From contig VWRR01000002.1 in assembly GCA_013995675.1 (NCBI GenBank), positions 124,001 through 188,000 of the forward strand: a DNA stretch of 64,000 bases, in the 5' to 3' direction. A model generated the notes under the pieces. The model was not told where the DNA came from, did not search any database, and saw nothing but the letters and a program-made list of their open reading frames with translations. The DNA comes from Cyanidiococcus yangmingshanensis (Eukaryota; Rhodophyta; Bangiophyceae; Cyanidiales; Cyanidiaceae). The translations under genes and the position numbers were made by a program. This document shows, in pieces, positions 30,037 through 42,100 of this stretch. Numbering within the stretch: the first letter of the stretch is position 1; every line of letters starts with the position of its first letter.

Positions 30037-31609
30037 AACTTCAAAAGCGCTCGGTGGGTCGTGAGATCTGCCCTTTTGAAAGCAGACAAAACTGAAAGAA
30101 TGCAGGGCAGATAACAAAGCCTGACTCCCTCGACGGGCAGTGCCGAGTGCAACCCACAAATCGTGCTGCTACGAGATCGTTTGCGAAGTTTCGGCACCGC
30201 TCGCCAGCGGGCGCGCGCGATCGATCGGCCGAGGGTTGTTTGTCTCTGCTGGACCGCAGGACGATCCCTGCTTGGGTGTCTGGAAAAAAGTCCTATTTAT
30301 CGGAGAAATGGACTAGTCTGGAAAGATCTAGGCTCTGATTTCAATTCCAAATTTGAACTACTCTGAATGGTTGGTATCCTCGCTTCGAGCGAATCGACTG
30401 TGGAGGAATCTTCACGACACGACCTTTATTTTCGCTCGGCGCTCTGCGGTGGACAAACAGGTTTGCAAAACGGGATTGAAGAGTTTCGTCGCTACGGAAT
30501 CAGAACTCTCTATTTCTTTTGCTGACGAATTGCAGTTATCCATGCATGAAGTTCGCGACTTGAAAGCGCTTTTTCAGAAGAGTGATCGGCAAGCATTCCC
30601 GGTAACGATGTCTTTCTTCGAGCATTGAGACAAGTTCGCAGGCATTGCATAAAACTAAACATACGGCTTAGCCAATGATATGAGCATTTGGGCCTATTCT
30701 GGAACGATTGAGGTTGTTCGTGCTTTGCTGGCTGCAGCGTCGAGCCTCATCAAGACTGCGCGCAGAGTCGCAGGAAATGCTTGGCTCGTCGCGACGCACG
30801 TTTTAGGAATGGTCGAAAGCATTTGGTTGGATCTCGTTCCTTGGTAGTACACCAGAACAGCTGTCGAGTCCTTCCCGAACCTGTAATCGGTGCATCGGTC
30901 GAGTTCGAGCACATCCTGGGCACCAGCTCCTGGGTAACAGCGATTCAACCATCTCGGCCGAAATGCTGCGAGCCTCTTGGATCACGATCGACACTGATGC
31001 ATCGCCTAAGAATCCATCCAAGGAAGAGACTCGTCGCGGACGAGGCCTTCTAGGACATCCAATATCTCATTTCTGCGCTGCTCAGTGCGTATGTTCAAGG
31101 CGCACTCCATCTGGTCAAGTACGGAGCCTCTCGGATCTTTTACATAGAGATGGTCTGTCTGCGTGCCTGATCGCGAGTCTTTGCGAGTCGTGAAACCGCC
31201 CATCCATGCCTGGAGTCTCCGAACGCTGGGTTCACACGCCATTATGGAACAAACTCTGTCATATCCAATGTAGCAGCCATGGGCACGGCTGACTGCACAC
31301 GCGTCCAGCCGAGGCCTTGAGAATACGGGACGGCTCAGTTTTGCGAATGCTGTCAGAAAATCAAACCTTTCTAATAAATCGCTTCGCTTGCAATCTGGAG
31401 TCGCGACCTGGTTTGAGTCAGAGGCCCCTAGTCTCAGATGCGAGGACGTTGTAAGCGAGCTCGAACTTGCTTTTTTCGCCGCAACTAAACATTCGTATTC
31501 ATTCAACAGAAATCGCACATATGCCGGCAATCATGTTGTGTGCTGAAAAGGTTATCATGAACCATACCAAACCGCTTGCACCGTCAAGCTTACGGAGTTA
31601 TTAAAGCGA
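30037..31609. other. Intergenic with one weak open frame
   Basis: A 1.57-kb stretch between the eIF2D start and the PPCS stop. An open frame on the minus strand, 31006-31530, encodes about 174 residues with a plausible composition but starts at TTG and has no early ATG. No family is recognised, so I do not call it a gene. Confidence 0.35.
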
Positions 31610-32527
31610 TCATCGCTGGTTCCATGATTCGTTGTCCTGCCAATACGATCTGTGCAGGGCCACAACTGACGCTACAAGTTGCCTCTCCAGCTCATCCTCT
31701 GGGGAGGCTTTCTCGAGTCGCTCCTGCCGATCGTGCTGGACCACCCATACGCTCTCGTGACGCTCCTGCAAGGTGTTTGCGATGACGATATGAGCACCAC
31801 TACGCTCTAGAAGCTGTCGCGCTCGCTCTAACAGCGTATCCATGTTCGTTTCCAGTTTGAAACCGACCAAAAACGCCTCTGGGGCCCATGCGCTATGCAG
31901 GATATCGAGGCATTTCGGAACGCGTTGCAGCCTCAAAACGAGATCTTCATCGGAACTTGTCTTGTGAACGAAAAAGTTTTCAAATGGAAGATAAAAGTCG
32001 GAGACAGCCGCGGCCATATACATGACGACCGCGCGACCGAGCCTTGCGCAACTGGTCGCGACCTTTTGGAGGTACTGCACGTACTCATACACAGTACAGT
32101 AGGGTACTGGCAAATATCGACGTTCTTCGCGTACTTGGCGATACTGCAATACTCCAGTCTCCATAACGCTTGTTAAGAGTGCAGAATCGAGTTCCCACCG
32201 ACCGTTCCCCGAGAGCGCAAAGAACTCCGCCGGTTTTGCGGCGAAACCTTCAAAGTGTCTATGGAACGGCTGTAGTGACTTGTCGCGAAACAGAAACAGC
32301 ACGGCATAACCGGTCTGCAGCAAGTACTCCGCTGAAGCTGCTCCACGGCGACCAGTGGAGAAGTTATCCAAAAACCGCACCGTATGCTGCTCTAGCGGTA
32401 CGGAGGTACCACCAGAGGCGACCACCGCCAGAGGTCGTTGAAGTTTACTCTGCAGGTCCACAAACGCTTCAATCTCGCTCTGAAACGGCAAATTGGGAGT
32501 AAAGTAAGCCTCAAATGATGATTCCAT
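31610..32527 (-). CDS. Phosphopantothenoylcysteine synthetase (PPCS)
   Basis: A 305-residue enzyme joining 4'-phosphopantothenate to cysteine in coenzyme A synthesis, in the cytosol. Diagnostic segments of the eukaryotic type are ASGGTSVPLEQHTVRFLDNF with STGRRGAASAEYLL, the AAAVSDFYLP block, LVGFKLETN and VIANTLQER. Length and motif order match human PPCS. There is no DFP-type decarboxylase (CoaC) domain fused, as expected for eukaryotes. It is divergent from the Lon gene with 240 bp between starts. The start is the first ATG of the frame. Confidence 0.93.
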   Translation of the reverse strand: MESSFEAYFTPNLPFQSEIEAFVDLQSKLQRPLAVVASGGTSVPLEQHTVRFLDNFSTGRRGAASAEYLLQTGYAVLFLFRDKSLQPFHRHFEGFAAKPAEFFALSGNGRWELDSALLTSVMETGVLQYRQVREERRYLPVPYCTVYEYVQYLQKVATSCARLGRAVVMYMAAAVSDFYLPFENFFVHKTSSDEDLVLRLQRVPKCLDILHSAWAPEAFLVGFKLETNMDTLLERARQLLERSGAHIVIANTLQERHESVWVVQHDRQERLEKASPEDELERQLVASVVALHRSYWQDNESWNQR

Positions 32528-32767
32528 TGCTTTGTGGAGAACCAGAGGACAGTGACCTCACGGGTCCTCTACACAAGTCCTTCGGTCACTCATCCATGAC
32601 GCCCTAGAGCCAAACCTTGCCTTTTTTGCTTCTCGAACGACGACCACGGCGGGGCGGGTGCACATCACTGACAGCACTTGCGTGGGGTCTCTCGTGGCAA
32701 GCTTCAAGAAGACTGACGGATCGGTGCTGAGTTCTCTCGTTCAGGAAACAAGCAACGCACTCTCAGC
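32528..32767. promoter_or_regulatory. Compact bidirectional promoter between PPCS and Lon
   Basis: Only 240 bp lie between two divergent, securely identified genes, so both promoters must be here or within the 5' coding regions. I see no TATA box that stands out. Confidence 0.55.
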
Positions 32768-35476
32768 ATGTCAGGTTTTGCTCAAGCACCTCGACCAGTT
32801 GTACGACTGCAACCATTTGTACAACGTCTGCGACCGTGGTGCGCTGACTGGCGACTGCGAATAACGGCACAACTGAAGCAGCGAGTTTTTCAGCAAAAAC
32901 GGAGACACTGTTCCGACAGTGATTCCGCTAAGACTGGTGAACAGTCTCGCGATGCGGCCTCTGATAACAAGAGGAGCGAGTCCACAGCACAGCCACCAAC
33001 CGTTGTGCAACGTGTGCCTTTTCGTGAGCTAGAGTTACCCTGCATTCCGCTTTACCGCCGACCGCTGTTTCCAGGCATTGTTGCACCGATTCTGGTGCAA
33101 GACTCAGCAGCTTGTGAGGCATTTCTGGCCATGAGGGAAGGTGGTAACCGGTTCGCAGGCCTTTTTCTCCATAAGACTGCTGGACAGAGCCGTCGACAGA
33201 GCGCTGAAGACGACAATGGCGCTGTGCTGCAGCCTGACGGCCTCATGCGGGGCGCTCCAGACCCTGATCAGCTCTTTAAAGTTGGCGTCATCGGAGAGCT
33301 GCTGCGAATGGCACCACGACCAAAAGGTCTCGAGCTTACCTACATGTGTCATCACCGAATTCGGGCTACTGGTGTCGCTCGTCGAGAGGCATTGCTTTTC
33401 CTTCATACCGAGCCGGTGCGCGAGGAACGGGTCGAGCAGACAACCTCTATTCGTGCATACTCGCTTGCAGTTGTCGAGACGCTCAGAGAGCTCCTTTCCG
33501 CGGGGTCGCTCTACAAGGAACAACTGGAGCTCCTTCTTGAATCCGTAGATGTCAACAATCCCTATCATCTTGCAGATCTTGGGGCGTGTCTCGCTTCGAC
33601 AGCGGATGCAGCAGCATTACAGGAGATTTTGGAAGAACCTCGTCTGGAGGAGCGTTTGAGCAAAACCTTGGGCCTCCTTAAATCCGAATTGGAGACCATT
33701 CGCGTACAGAGAAAAATCAGCCGCCAGATCGAAGAGAACGTTTCCAATGCCCAACGCAAATTCTTTCTCAACGAGCAGCTGAAGTACATCAAGAAAGAGC
33801 TCGGCTTGGAGAAGGATGAACGAGAATCAGTCAAGTCGAAAATGTCGGCTCGACTAGAGAACAAGCAGGTACCAAAGCCGGCGGCAGCCGTGATCGACGA
33901 AGAACTGCAGAAACTAAGCGCACTCGATCCGGCCAGCTCAGAGTACAACGTCACGCGAAACTATTTGGACTGGCTGACAATCATTCCATGGGGTGTCTAT
34001 TCTCGGGATAACCTCGATATTCAGAACGTTCGTGCAGTTCTGGACGAGGACCATTTCGGCATGGATGACGTGAAAAAACGTATTCAGGAATTCATCGCGA
34101 TTGGGAAACTCAAAGGAACCGTCGAAGGAAAGATCCTGCTTCTCAGTGGGCCGCCTGGTGTTGGCAAGACCACCATCGGGAAATCCATCGCTCGAGCACT
34201 CGGTCGAAAATGCTATCGCTTCTCGGTTGGTGGTATGAGTGACGTTGCCGAGATCAAGGGTCATCGACGCACCTACGTCGGTGCCATGCCTGGGAAGTTT
34301 ATTCAAGCGCTCAAAGTCGCTCAAACACAGAATCCGCTCATTCTTATCGATGAAATTGACAAGCTGGGTCGCGGCTGGCAGGGCGACCCTTCATCAGCAC
34401 TCTTGGAGGCGTTAGATCCCGAGCAAAACAACAGCTTTCTGGATCACTACCTCGATGTACCGGTTGATCTCAGCAAAACATTGTTCATCTGCACGGCAAA
34501 TGTGACGGACACGATTCCACTGCCGTTGCTGGACCGCATGGAAAACATTTCTCTTCCGGGTTATATCTTGGAGGAGAAGGTTGCCATTGCTCGCCGTCAT
34601 CTGGTTCCACAGGCTCGCAAAGAGGCGGGTCTCTCGGCGAAGCAGCTGACCATTCGAGAAAGCGCTCTACGGATACTCGCGCGGGACTATTGTCGAGAGG
34701 CTGGAGTTCGTAGCCTTCAGAAACAAATTGAACGAATTTGTCGCAAAGTGGCACTGCAGCTCGTGAATCAAGAGATAAGCAGCACGTCCGTTAGCGGCGA
34801 CACGCTTCTGGAGCTGCTCGGAAAGCCTCCCTACGCGAATGAGCTGGCTTACCGCAAAATGCCTCCTGGAGTGGCTCGCGGTCTGGCCTGGACGCCGCTT
34901 GGTGGAGCGGTTCTCTATGTTGAGAGCATTGATGTCGGCTTACAGAGTGGTGGTCCCCGAATCCAGGCCACCGGCCAGATAGGCAGCGTTATGAAAGAGA
35001 GCAGCGACATTGCGCTGTCTTTTGCTCGCCGTTTTCTGCAGATCAAAGAGCCTGCGAACCGTTTCTTCGAGCGTGCGTTTATTCACATGCATGTCCCCGA
35101 GGGAGCAACCCCGAAAGATGGCCCATCGGCGGGCTGCACCATGGTGACCAGTCTTCTTTCACTGGCAACGAACCGACCCATCGCGAGTGACCTCGCCATG
35201 ACGGGCGAGATAACGCTGACAGGTAGGATCCTGCCAGTAGGTGGCATTCGGGAGAAAGTTGTGGCCGCGAAACGGGCGGGTTTGAAGCGTGTTTTGTTGC
35301 CGCAGCAGAATGCGCGAGACTGGGACGAACTACCCGACTATATCAGACGTGGCCTCGATGTGCATTTTATCGTCACCTATGAGGATGTCTATCGAATCGC
35401 GTTTGCGGCATCCAGCGCGAATGATCAACGCTCGAACAGAGAAGACGCGCAGTTAACAACTGCTGCAGCCTCTTGA
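32768..35476 (+). CDS. LON1: Lon protease, mitochondrial
   Basis: A 902-residue ATP-dependent serine protease of the mitochondrial matrix that removes damaged proteins. The first 50 residues are arginine-rich (VVRLQPFVQRLRPWCADWRL) and fit a presequence. The LON substrate-binding domain begins with LPCIPLYRRPLFPGIVAPIL. Walker A GPPGVGKT is at 461-468, Walker B LILIDEIDKLG follows. The catalytic serine is S787 in KDGPSAG and the catalytic lysine K830 in GGIREK; the 43-residue spacing equals that in E. coli Lon (S679/K722). The gene is uninterrupted over 2.7 kb, in contrast to Pol epsilon next door. The start is the first ATG, although another short upstream frame overlaps it. Confidence 0.97.
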   Translation: MSGFAQAPRPVVRLQPFVQRLRPWCADWRLRITAQLKQRVFQQKRRHCSDSDSAKTGEQSRDAASDNKRSESTAQPPTVVQRVPFRELELPCIPLYRRPLFPGIVAPILVQDSAACEAFLAMREGGNRFAGLFLHKTAGQSRRQSAEDDNGAVLQPDGLMRGAPDPDQLFKVGVIGELLRMAPRPKGLELTYMCHHRIRATGVARREALLFLHTEPVREERVEQTTSIRAYSLAVVETLRELLSAGSLYKEQLELLLESVDVNNPYHLADLGACLASTADAAALQEILEEPRLEERLSKTLGLLKSELETIRVQRKISRQIEENVSNAQRKFFLNEQLKYIKKELGLEKDERESVKSKMSARLENKQVPKPAAAVIDEELQKLSALDPASSEYNVTRNYLDWLTIIPWGVYSRDNLDIQNVRAVLDEDHFGMDDVKKRIQEFIAIGKLKGTVEGKILLLSGPPGVGKTTIGKSIARALGRKCYRFSVGGMSDVAEIKGHRRTYVGAMPGKFIQALKVAQTQNPLILIDEIDKLGRGWQGDPSSALLEALDPEQNNSFLDHYLDVPVDLSKTLFICTANVTDTIPLPLLDRMENISLPGYILEEKVAIARRHLVPQARKEAGLSAKQLTIRESALRILARDYCREAGVRSLQKQIERICRKVALQLVNQEISSTSVSGDTLLELLGKPPYANELAYRKMPPGVARGLAWTPLGGAVLYVESIDVGLQSGGPRIQATGQIGSVMKESSDIALSFARRFLQIKEPANRFFERAFIHMHVPEGATPKDGPSAGCTMVTSLLSLATNRPIASDLAMTGEITLTGRILPVGGIREKVVAAKRAGLKRVLLPQQNARDWDELPDYIRRGLDVHFIVTYEDVYRIAFAASSANDQRSNREDAQLTTAAAS

Positions 35477-36136
35477 AGACCTCAAGCTAGTGAAAACTAG
35501 GACAAGTTTTGAAGCGCTCCTATGAGCAGTGATGTTCCAGCTCCTTTCCCATTGAATGGCGCGTCCTCACACCCAGGAACTATTGGAGAAGCGTCCAGTC
35601 GGAAAACGAGGTCACATGTAGAGCCGAATCGAGAGTGTGTGTGTTCCCGCTGGGCTTTGGATATTGTACGAGAGACCCGAGGCTGGCTTGGCCTCCTTGG
35701 CAAGGGCAACATAGTCGCAACGGGCTTTTCTTCAACAAATTCCTGGCGATAGGGCGATTCATCTCGTTTGGACCACCGGAATCGCGCAGTATTGGATCTG
35801 GTAGGTAACCAATGCCGTCGGAACGGAGTTGGTTTCAACCAACTTCGTCCAGGCGCATGTTTCTCGACTTTATTCCCGAAATTAGGCGCGCACCCCGTGC
35901 AGATGGCTTGAAAACCACGAGGAGTGGCTTCGAAGAAGGTACGGGAGACTTGGATTTAGCCTGGTGTTGTGATGGATTCCGATGAGCTCTTGGTGCTCGC
36001 AATTGTAGACGTGCTGAAGTGTACGACGTGTTGACCATGGGTGAATCTGGGGCCATCTGTCTCCACAGCGAGTGACCGCGATGAGGCAGATGCTCGTCCT
36101 GTCTTGGTCACTCGAGAAAAATGAATCCCTCCAAAT
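35477..36136. other. Intergenic between convergent genes, with coding-like scraps
   Basis: A 660-bp stretch between the 3' ends of Lon and DNA polymerase epsilon. On the plus strand an ATG frame at 35522-35752 (76 codons) and another at 35812-35982 (57 codons, then one TGA and 30 more open codons) have protein-like composition but sit in different frames. No family recognised. This may be a small gene broken by indels or simply chance. Confidence 0.35.
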
Positions 36137-39100
36137 TCAGTGATCACGAACCATTCGCCAGACTGTGAACAGCACTCTGAGTGTACTCTCTGTTGTGGCG
36201 GATTTCATGCGACTGTTTGTGCAGCTTCCGCTGCATTCGCATTGCTCGTTGAGAACGCGACCGTGTGCTGCACCGCAGCTGTTGCAAACGCTATCCTGCA
36301 AGAGATATGCGCGGAAAATCTCAGCACAGCGTTCACCAATTCGCTGTCTGATCGAGGCCCGGTCTAATTCGTTGGTGCATAGTCGGCACAACGCCAATCC
36401 AGATACTTCAAAAGCAGAATCCGGACCAAGTCGCACAACATTCACAGCCAGACAATGTCGACAAATCACATCATCAAGTACAATCGGCTCGATCATCATG
36501 GATTCGGATTCCTTAGCAAAATGGCTCCGGCCGAGCATTTTGTTGACTGCATGTTCAATCGGTAGAAAGGCATCACGCCAAGGGTCGTGAAGCATGCACA
36601 TGCGAAACAACCAGGTGGAGGCGCGTTCGGCAGCTTTGCGACCCTTCTCTTGGATCAACTGACTGATGAGCTCGAAAATTTCGTCTGCGACCAGCAACGG
36701 AATCGATTCAGACGGATTTTGGAGCCCGACGACACCTGTTGCACTTGCGTAACGGTCACGCGGGCCGCTTCTCTCGGCCGCTTGAACGAGCCCTGCCAAT
36801 GTCTTTTCCAGGATTCGAGTGAACCGGTGCGCTGTTTGGGCACTCCAGTTCCGAACAAAAGTCCCAACGAGACTCGAGACGCACGGGTGGAGAAAGATGC
36901 TTCGTTTGAAAGGGCTCCTCGGGCGCGTGAGGAATTACATAGGCACAGTGGTTGTCCACGTCATACCAGAGCAGGGCACTCATGTAGCGTAGAACAGGTG
37001 CAAAGATGAGGCGTCGAAAAAGGGGCCTGGCCTGGCAGGATTCAAGCAAAAATTTGCAGTAGGCCATCGCCTCATCTAGGCGTGCTCTGTGGGTACAAAG
37101 AATCATCCGGAACGGTGTCGCAGTAGACCACGGATGCGTTCATCTCCTGGAGAGTGTCCATTAGCTTCTTGAATGCTCTTCGGACGAGGTCCAAAAGCTG
37201 GCGATACAGAGAGCGATTCGCAAAGCCACCCGGACCGCGAGCTAGCCAGCGATGAAGATGACTTGTCAGGATAGCGGCAGTCGAATCCGCATCTGTCTCG
37301 AGATCTGTCCACGCTCGCACAAGCGGCCGTAGAATCTCGTCCAGGAAGCTTCCTGGCGGGGCCTGGGCACCATCTACTCCATACAAGGCCTCTGCCTGAA
37401 GAATCGCGACTAGTGCGAGATCCTGAATCTCAATATCGATGCTAATCCCTGTGTAAGCACCTGGGATAGAGATTTCTGGCCATGTCGAGGGCTCCTGCAG
37501 ATCGTCGGCATCGGCAACATATTTTGCACGTTTCAGAGGCAAATCGAGTGGCCAGCTGCATTGAAGCTGCGTTCGGGCCACAAGAACGTCGATGGTTTCC
37601 GCCACGAGATCTTGGCCCAGGTTGCAAACCGGCAAACGTCCTAGCGAGCTCAGCTGCGACCGAAACGGTAGATGAGATACAATCTCCTCCGTACGAGCGA
37701 GCGCACTGCCGCAAAGCACCCAGTTCCCAGCCCGTTGGCTGGTACGAACTATCGCTGGATGTATAAGGTATCACGCTCAACGGGTAATCGTTCAATGCGG
37801 GAACGCGTCGGCGCATCACCTCTATCGGCAACGCGGCCTGCACCAGGAGGATATGCGTTTGAAGCCTTGCCGGAAAGCGGTCTGCTAACGTCAATCCCAG
37901 CATTCGAAAGGCACTGTTCCAGTTTCGACAAGGCACGATCTCGGCTCGAGTGCACACGTTGGCCAGTGGCTGAAAACCATTGTCTAGACATGCGGGAAGG
38001 TCCGGCAATGCCCGACCCAGCGCTGCTCGCGCCTCTTTCTCGGACCATAACGAACCGACCAGAAAAATTAGGAGCTTGTCAGCGCTGCGCAAGGCCCAAA
38101 CACCCCGTCCGGATCGATCGCTTGCCCGGTTTCCACACAGAATGACGTATGGAAGCGATTCAGGAGCAGTGCCCTTTCCCGCACATGGCAGGTTCGATGT
38201 CAGCAATCTCGATGCCACGAGTCTGCAACGAGCGCAGGCTTTGTTTTGCTACACTCGCTTTCAGTGAGCACCTGTTCCCAAGCAGGGCTACAGTGTGCAG
38301 AATCGGTGACACTCGGACACCGAAAACGCAAGCAAGGTAACCCGCCTGCAAATGCATTGCGTCTCGAGCAATGGCCTCTAGCTGTGTCTCTGAAATCGTG
38401 GAGTCATTGATGGTGAGCTTGTGAACGACAGATCGATCATCACACCATGTCATCCTACGAGAGGATTCGACCGGCTGACCGAGCGCATCCAGCGGCAGTC
38501 TTCTATACAGCACAAGCAGGTGGCGCGGCACTCGTACCGGTATCGCAAATGCGCGTGCCCTTACCGTTTGCAGCCAGAGTCGGCATACCTGTGGTACGTC
38601 CGTGGAACAAACGCTGAGTACGTGGAGCGGCCCCATAAGGTCAGCATGCTCGACCGCCAACCCACCAAGACGCGGACGAAGATCCGTCCCACTCAGGAGC
38701 TTTCTCTGGCATCGACGCTGTCGAAGCCACTCATGCCATCGCGGCTTGGCAGTGTCTTCTAACCAGCGTCGATACGGTACAGACCGCGGCGTGTTCCTTT
38801 TGGGTGGATCCCGCTCCGTGCCATCGCGAGTTGCTGGCGGGCTCGAAGGCATCGAGCCTGTGCGCTTTGACCCGAGGTTGCTAGACGGTTCTAGTTCGCT
38901 GCGCGAAAAAGTACTCGCGCCCTCCACAAGAGTTTGCGCCACAGGTTCCCTCATAGACAAATCCAGCTCATGTGCGAGTTGTTCACCGGTGGCCTGAACA
39001 AGGTCCTCAATATCAGCGACGGGTGCGCGGTTCCGTCCGAAATAACCCGTGAGCGTGGTTTGTTTCTGGGCGCTGACCAAGTCCCGCAAACGCCGCTGAA

Positions 39101-42100
39101 GCCAATCTGGATGATCGATGCGAGGCACAGGGTTCAAAACGCCCTTGAAACGCTGCAGGAATGGAGATTATGCGTTGAACGGTATTCGCTAGACGACCTC
39201 GGTAATAATCCCAATCCAAAAGCTCGCGAAAATCGTAGGCGGGTCCGCGCAGCCATTTGCGCAGGTACATTTGCCGCTGGGTGGCCTCTGCTGAAAAAAT
39301 TTGCACTGGGATGGCTCTCTCCGTCACTTGGGTTCCCAGAGGGTATCGAGCAATTACGTATCGGCATGCGAGCCCTTGTCACGAACCATTTGCTGACCCA
39401 AGAATTCCTGTATACGTTTCGCACAGGTAATGGCGCAGCTCTTCTGGCCTACACGAATGTACTCGATGAGCGGCTTGCTCATGTGCGTTTGCTCCGCAAG
39501 CAGTTCCATGAGCTCGGCATCGCTGAGGAGGCCTCCGTTGCTCTCCAGAACGTCTAGCCAGCGATTCGCCGTCTCTCCAACAGCGGCGTAGCATTCAGAC
39601 AACGTGCGTCCATCGAGAAACCGCTCGAAAATTTCGCTCTGAAGCACTTTGATCAGCTTAAGCTCGCCGCGTCTTTTGATTTCGAAACCTTTGATCTCGG
39701 CGAGGCTCCCATCCCGATGGAATACCGCATATCGCTTCTTAATGCTTTTTCCTTCTTCACGGCTTGCGGGAAGCACCATGGCTCGATACGGCCCATCGAT
39801 TTCAAAGAGGATGCTGAACTCTGAGCGCTGCTTATAATCATTGTCGACTGGTGACCAGTCTTGATACTGATGGTTCGTATACTGCGCAGCCACCTTCATG
39901 TTGAGAACCGTGCAAAGGAATGACATGGGTAATTCACGGCCTTGATGCGTACGGAATACGAGCTCATTGGGGAACGAGACCGGTATTGCGCACCAAATGC
40001 CGTCCGTGTCGAGCTCCAGAGGTACACCGATTTTCTCAATCCACTCTCGAGCTAATCGAATAATATTGGCGCCGGTATGCGTCACCACCCCGGCCATTTC
40101 CATGGAGTACCATCGAGCTGCCTTTCTCATGACGTATCCGTAGAACGAGTTCAAGATGCATTTGTGCGCCATTTGCATGGAGTCGTAGAGTACGCACATG
40201 CTACGCGCCTCATTGGACGTGCCATTGCTTTCTGCCAGCGCTTTCCGCCATTGCTTGAGAAGCCGTTTGTATTCATATCTTCGATCTCGAAATGCACGCA
40301 CAGTGTCGACATAGAAGGGGTTCTCGCGCTGACAAATCCACGCCTCGCGGGTTTGAATCGTTGTCTCTAGGGTCCGCTTATGCACACGCATGCAGTAGTC
40401 GCGTAATCGCTTCTTAAACATAACGTCGGCAGCTTCCTCGGATACTTTCTCGCCGTGCTGGCGTCGTGCTCGCAAACTTGCCAGAACTGACGCGCGGATA
40501 CTTTCGATCTCCCCGACAGTGGCAGGGTAGTGCTCGCCTCGCCAGACCCATTGCATCTTCCGACGGCAATCAGAGGTGCCATTAAAATCGCAAGCTGCAC
40601 AGACCTCACGAGTTACACAAGCATGCGGTTGTAGTCTATTGGTCAGAATGATATTTGGATACATAGCCCCGACATCCAAGTGAAGAATCAAAGGGCATTC
40701 GTCTCGTGCAGGCTCATGCCAAAGTCTCTCGAGCTGTTCCATGAGCGCCGATCGCACTTGGTCGTAATTCGCAATCTCCTCAAACGAGATGCGATGCTCC
40801 TTTTCAATTGCGAAGCAAAGAGTTTGGTCCACGGTACTCTGAAGCTCTTCGATGGCAGCTCTTTCGAGGCGAAACTTGATCGGCAAATCTGCTCGATATA
40901 TGCCGGACTGCAACGCTTCCACATGCCCGCCGATGTAGGTCTCTTCCTCCAGCAGACGATTTCGGAAGGTCCGCTGGCCATTGCCGGTGTTGAATTTGTT
41001 TGGAGCCACTATCGCCCTGCTGTGCGCCTCGCACATGAGCAAACTTTCACAGAGCGTACCCGATCCCTTTCGAAGTACATCCTCTGGACCGAAAGGTAAG
41101 ATATTGCAGAGGGAGAATATGAACGGTTGCACATACTTCATGTATAACTGGTAGGTTGCGACGGCATCCGAAACGGAATAGGCGGCAAGCTCCTGAGGCC
41201 GCGAGCGCGCCGCTTCCAGCATTTCTCGGGATCTAGCTCGTGTGGTTCGTACCCGAGCAGGGCTCTTGTTACGGCTTTGAGACCTCGAGACCCTTGAGGC
41301 AGATAACTGTCACGATTCACCCAATGGATACAGTCCATGTGAACAGCAGAGCGACCTCGACAAGAACCCCGAGCGGCAGAATAAGATATGCCAATTTCCT
41401 CGAGGACGCTGATGCCCAAGCGGTCTGCCCTGACCTGTACGAAATGCCAGTCGAAAGCGTCACCGTTGTAAGTCACGAAAACTCGCGGCTGAGATACCCG
41501 AGCTTCTTGAAGAAAGCGCCGCAACAGAGATGCCTCATCCGGTTCATTGAACACTGTAAAGTGCGATTCAAACTCGAGCTTTGGAGCATACGTGAAGCCG
41601 TGTATGTCCTCAGAGACAATTTGGCGATTGACGCCCAAAAAGCCACGGCCATCGGTCACCCAGGAAATCATCATGATCTCATCGTCCGCGAAAGGGTCAG
41701 GAAATTTGAGGGGCGCCTTGGTGCACTCAATGTCATACGCAAGGACGGTCGGATTCGCACGTTCAACGAGCTCCTCAAGTAAGCTGAGTTCTGGGCAAGT
41801 TCCTGGCGAAGATGGCTGACGCACCTTGTACCAAAAACCGCAACGCACTTTGCAATCGATGCATACGCGCGTGACGTAGGGTACGTCGTATTCACGAAGC
41901 TCCAGAATGCTTTCGTACGGGTCTGTGAGACGACCGCGGCCCGATGGCGGCAATTGCGCGCCTATCGTTGCGATTGTCGGTCTTCCAGGGCCGGCGTTTC
42001 GTTCAGATTTGGAATGCGCATATGGAAGCAAATGTCCTCGAATCCGAACCAAGTCGTCAGTCGTGAATGTCTCCACTCGCAGGAACGTCTGCCGCGTGTG

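Noticed and set aside
31006-31530. A 174-codon minus-strand open frame
   Set aside because: It begins at TTG with no early ATG and shows no domain; kept as a note in the intergenic entry only.
35812-36075. An in-frame TGA as a selenocysteine codon in a small protein
   Set aside because: No homolog is recognised and no SECIS-type hairpin is evident; 88 codons with one stop is not remarkable by chance.
36140-39557. Several plus-strand frames of 70-207 codons
   Set aside because: All lie opposite Pol epsilon; composition follows the antisense of conserved blocks.
41240-41782. A 180-codon plus-strand frame
   Set aside because: Antisense shadow of the Pol epsilon exonuclease region, whose motifs are intact on the other strand.
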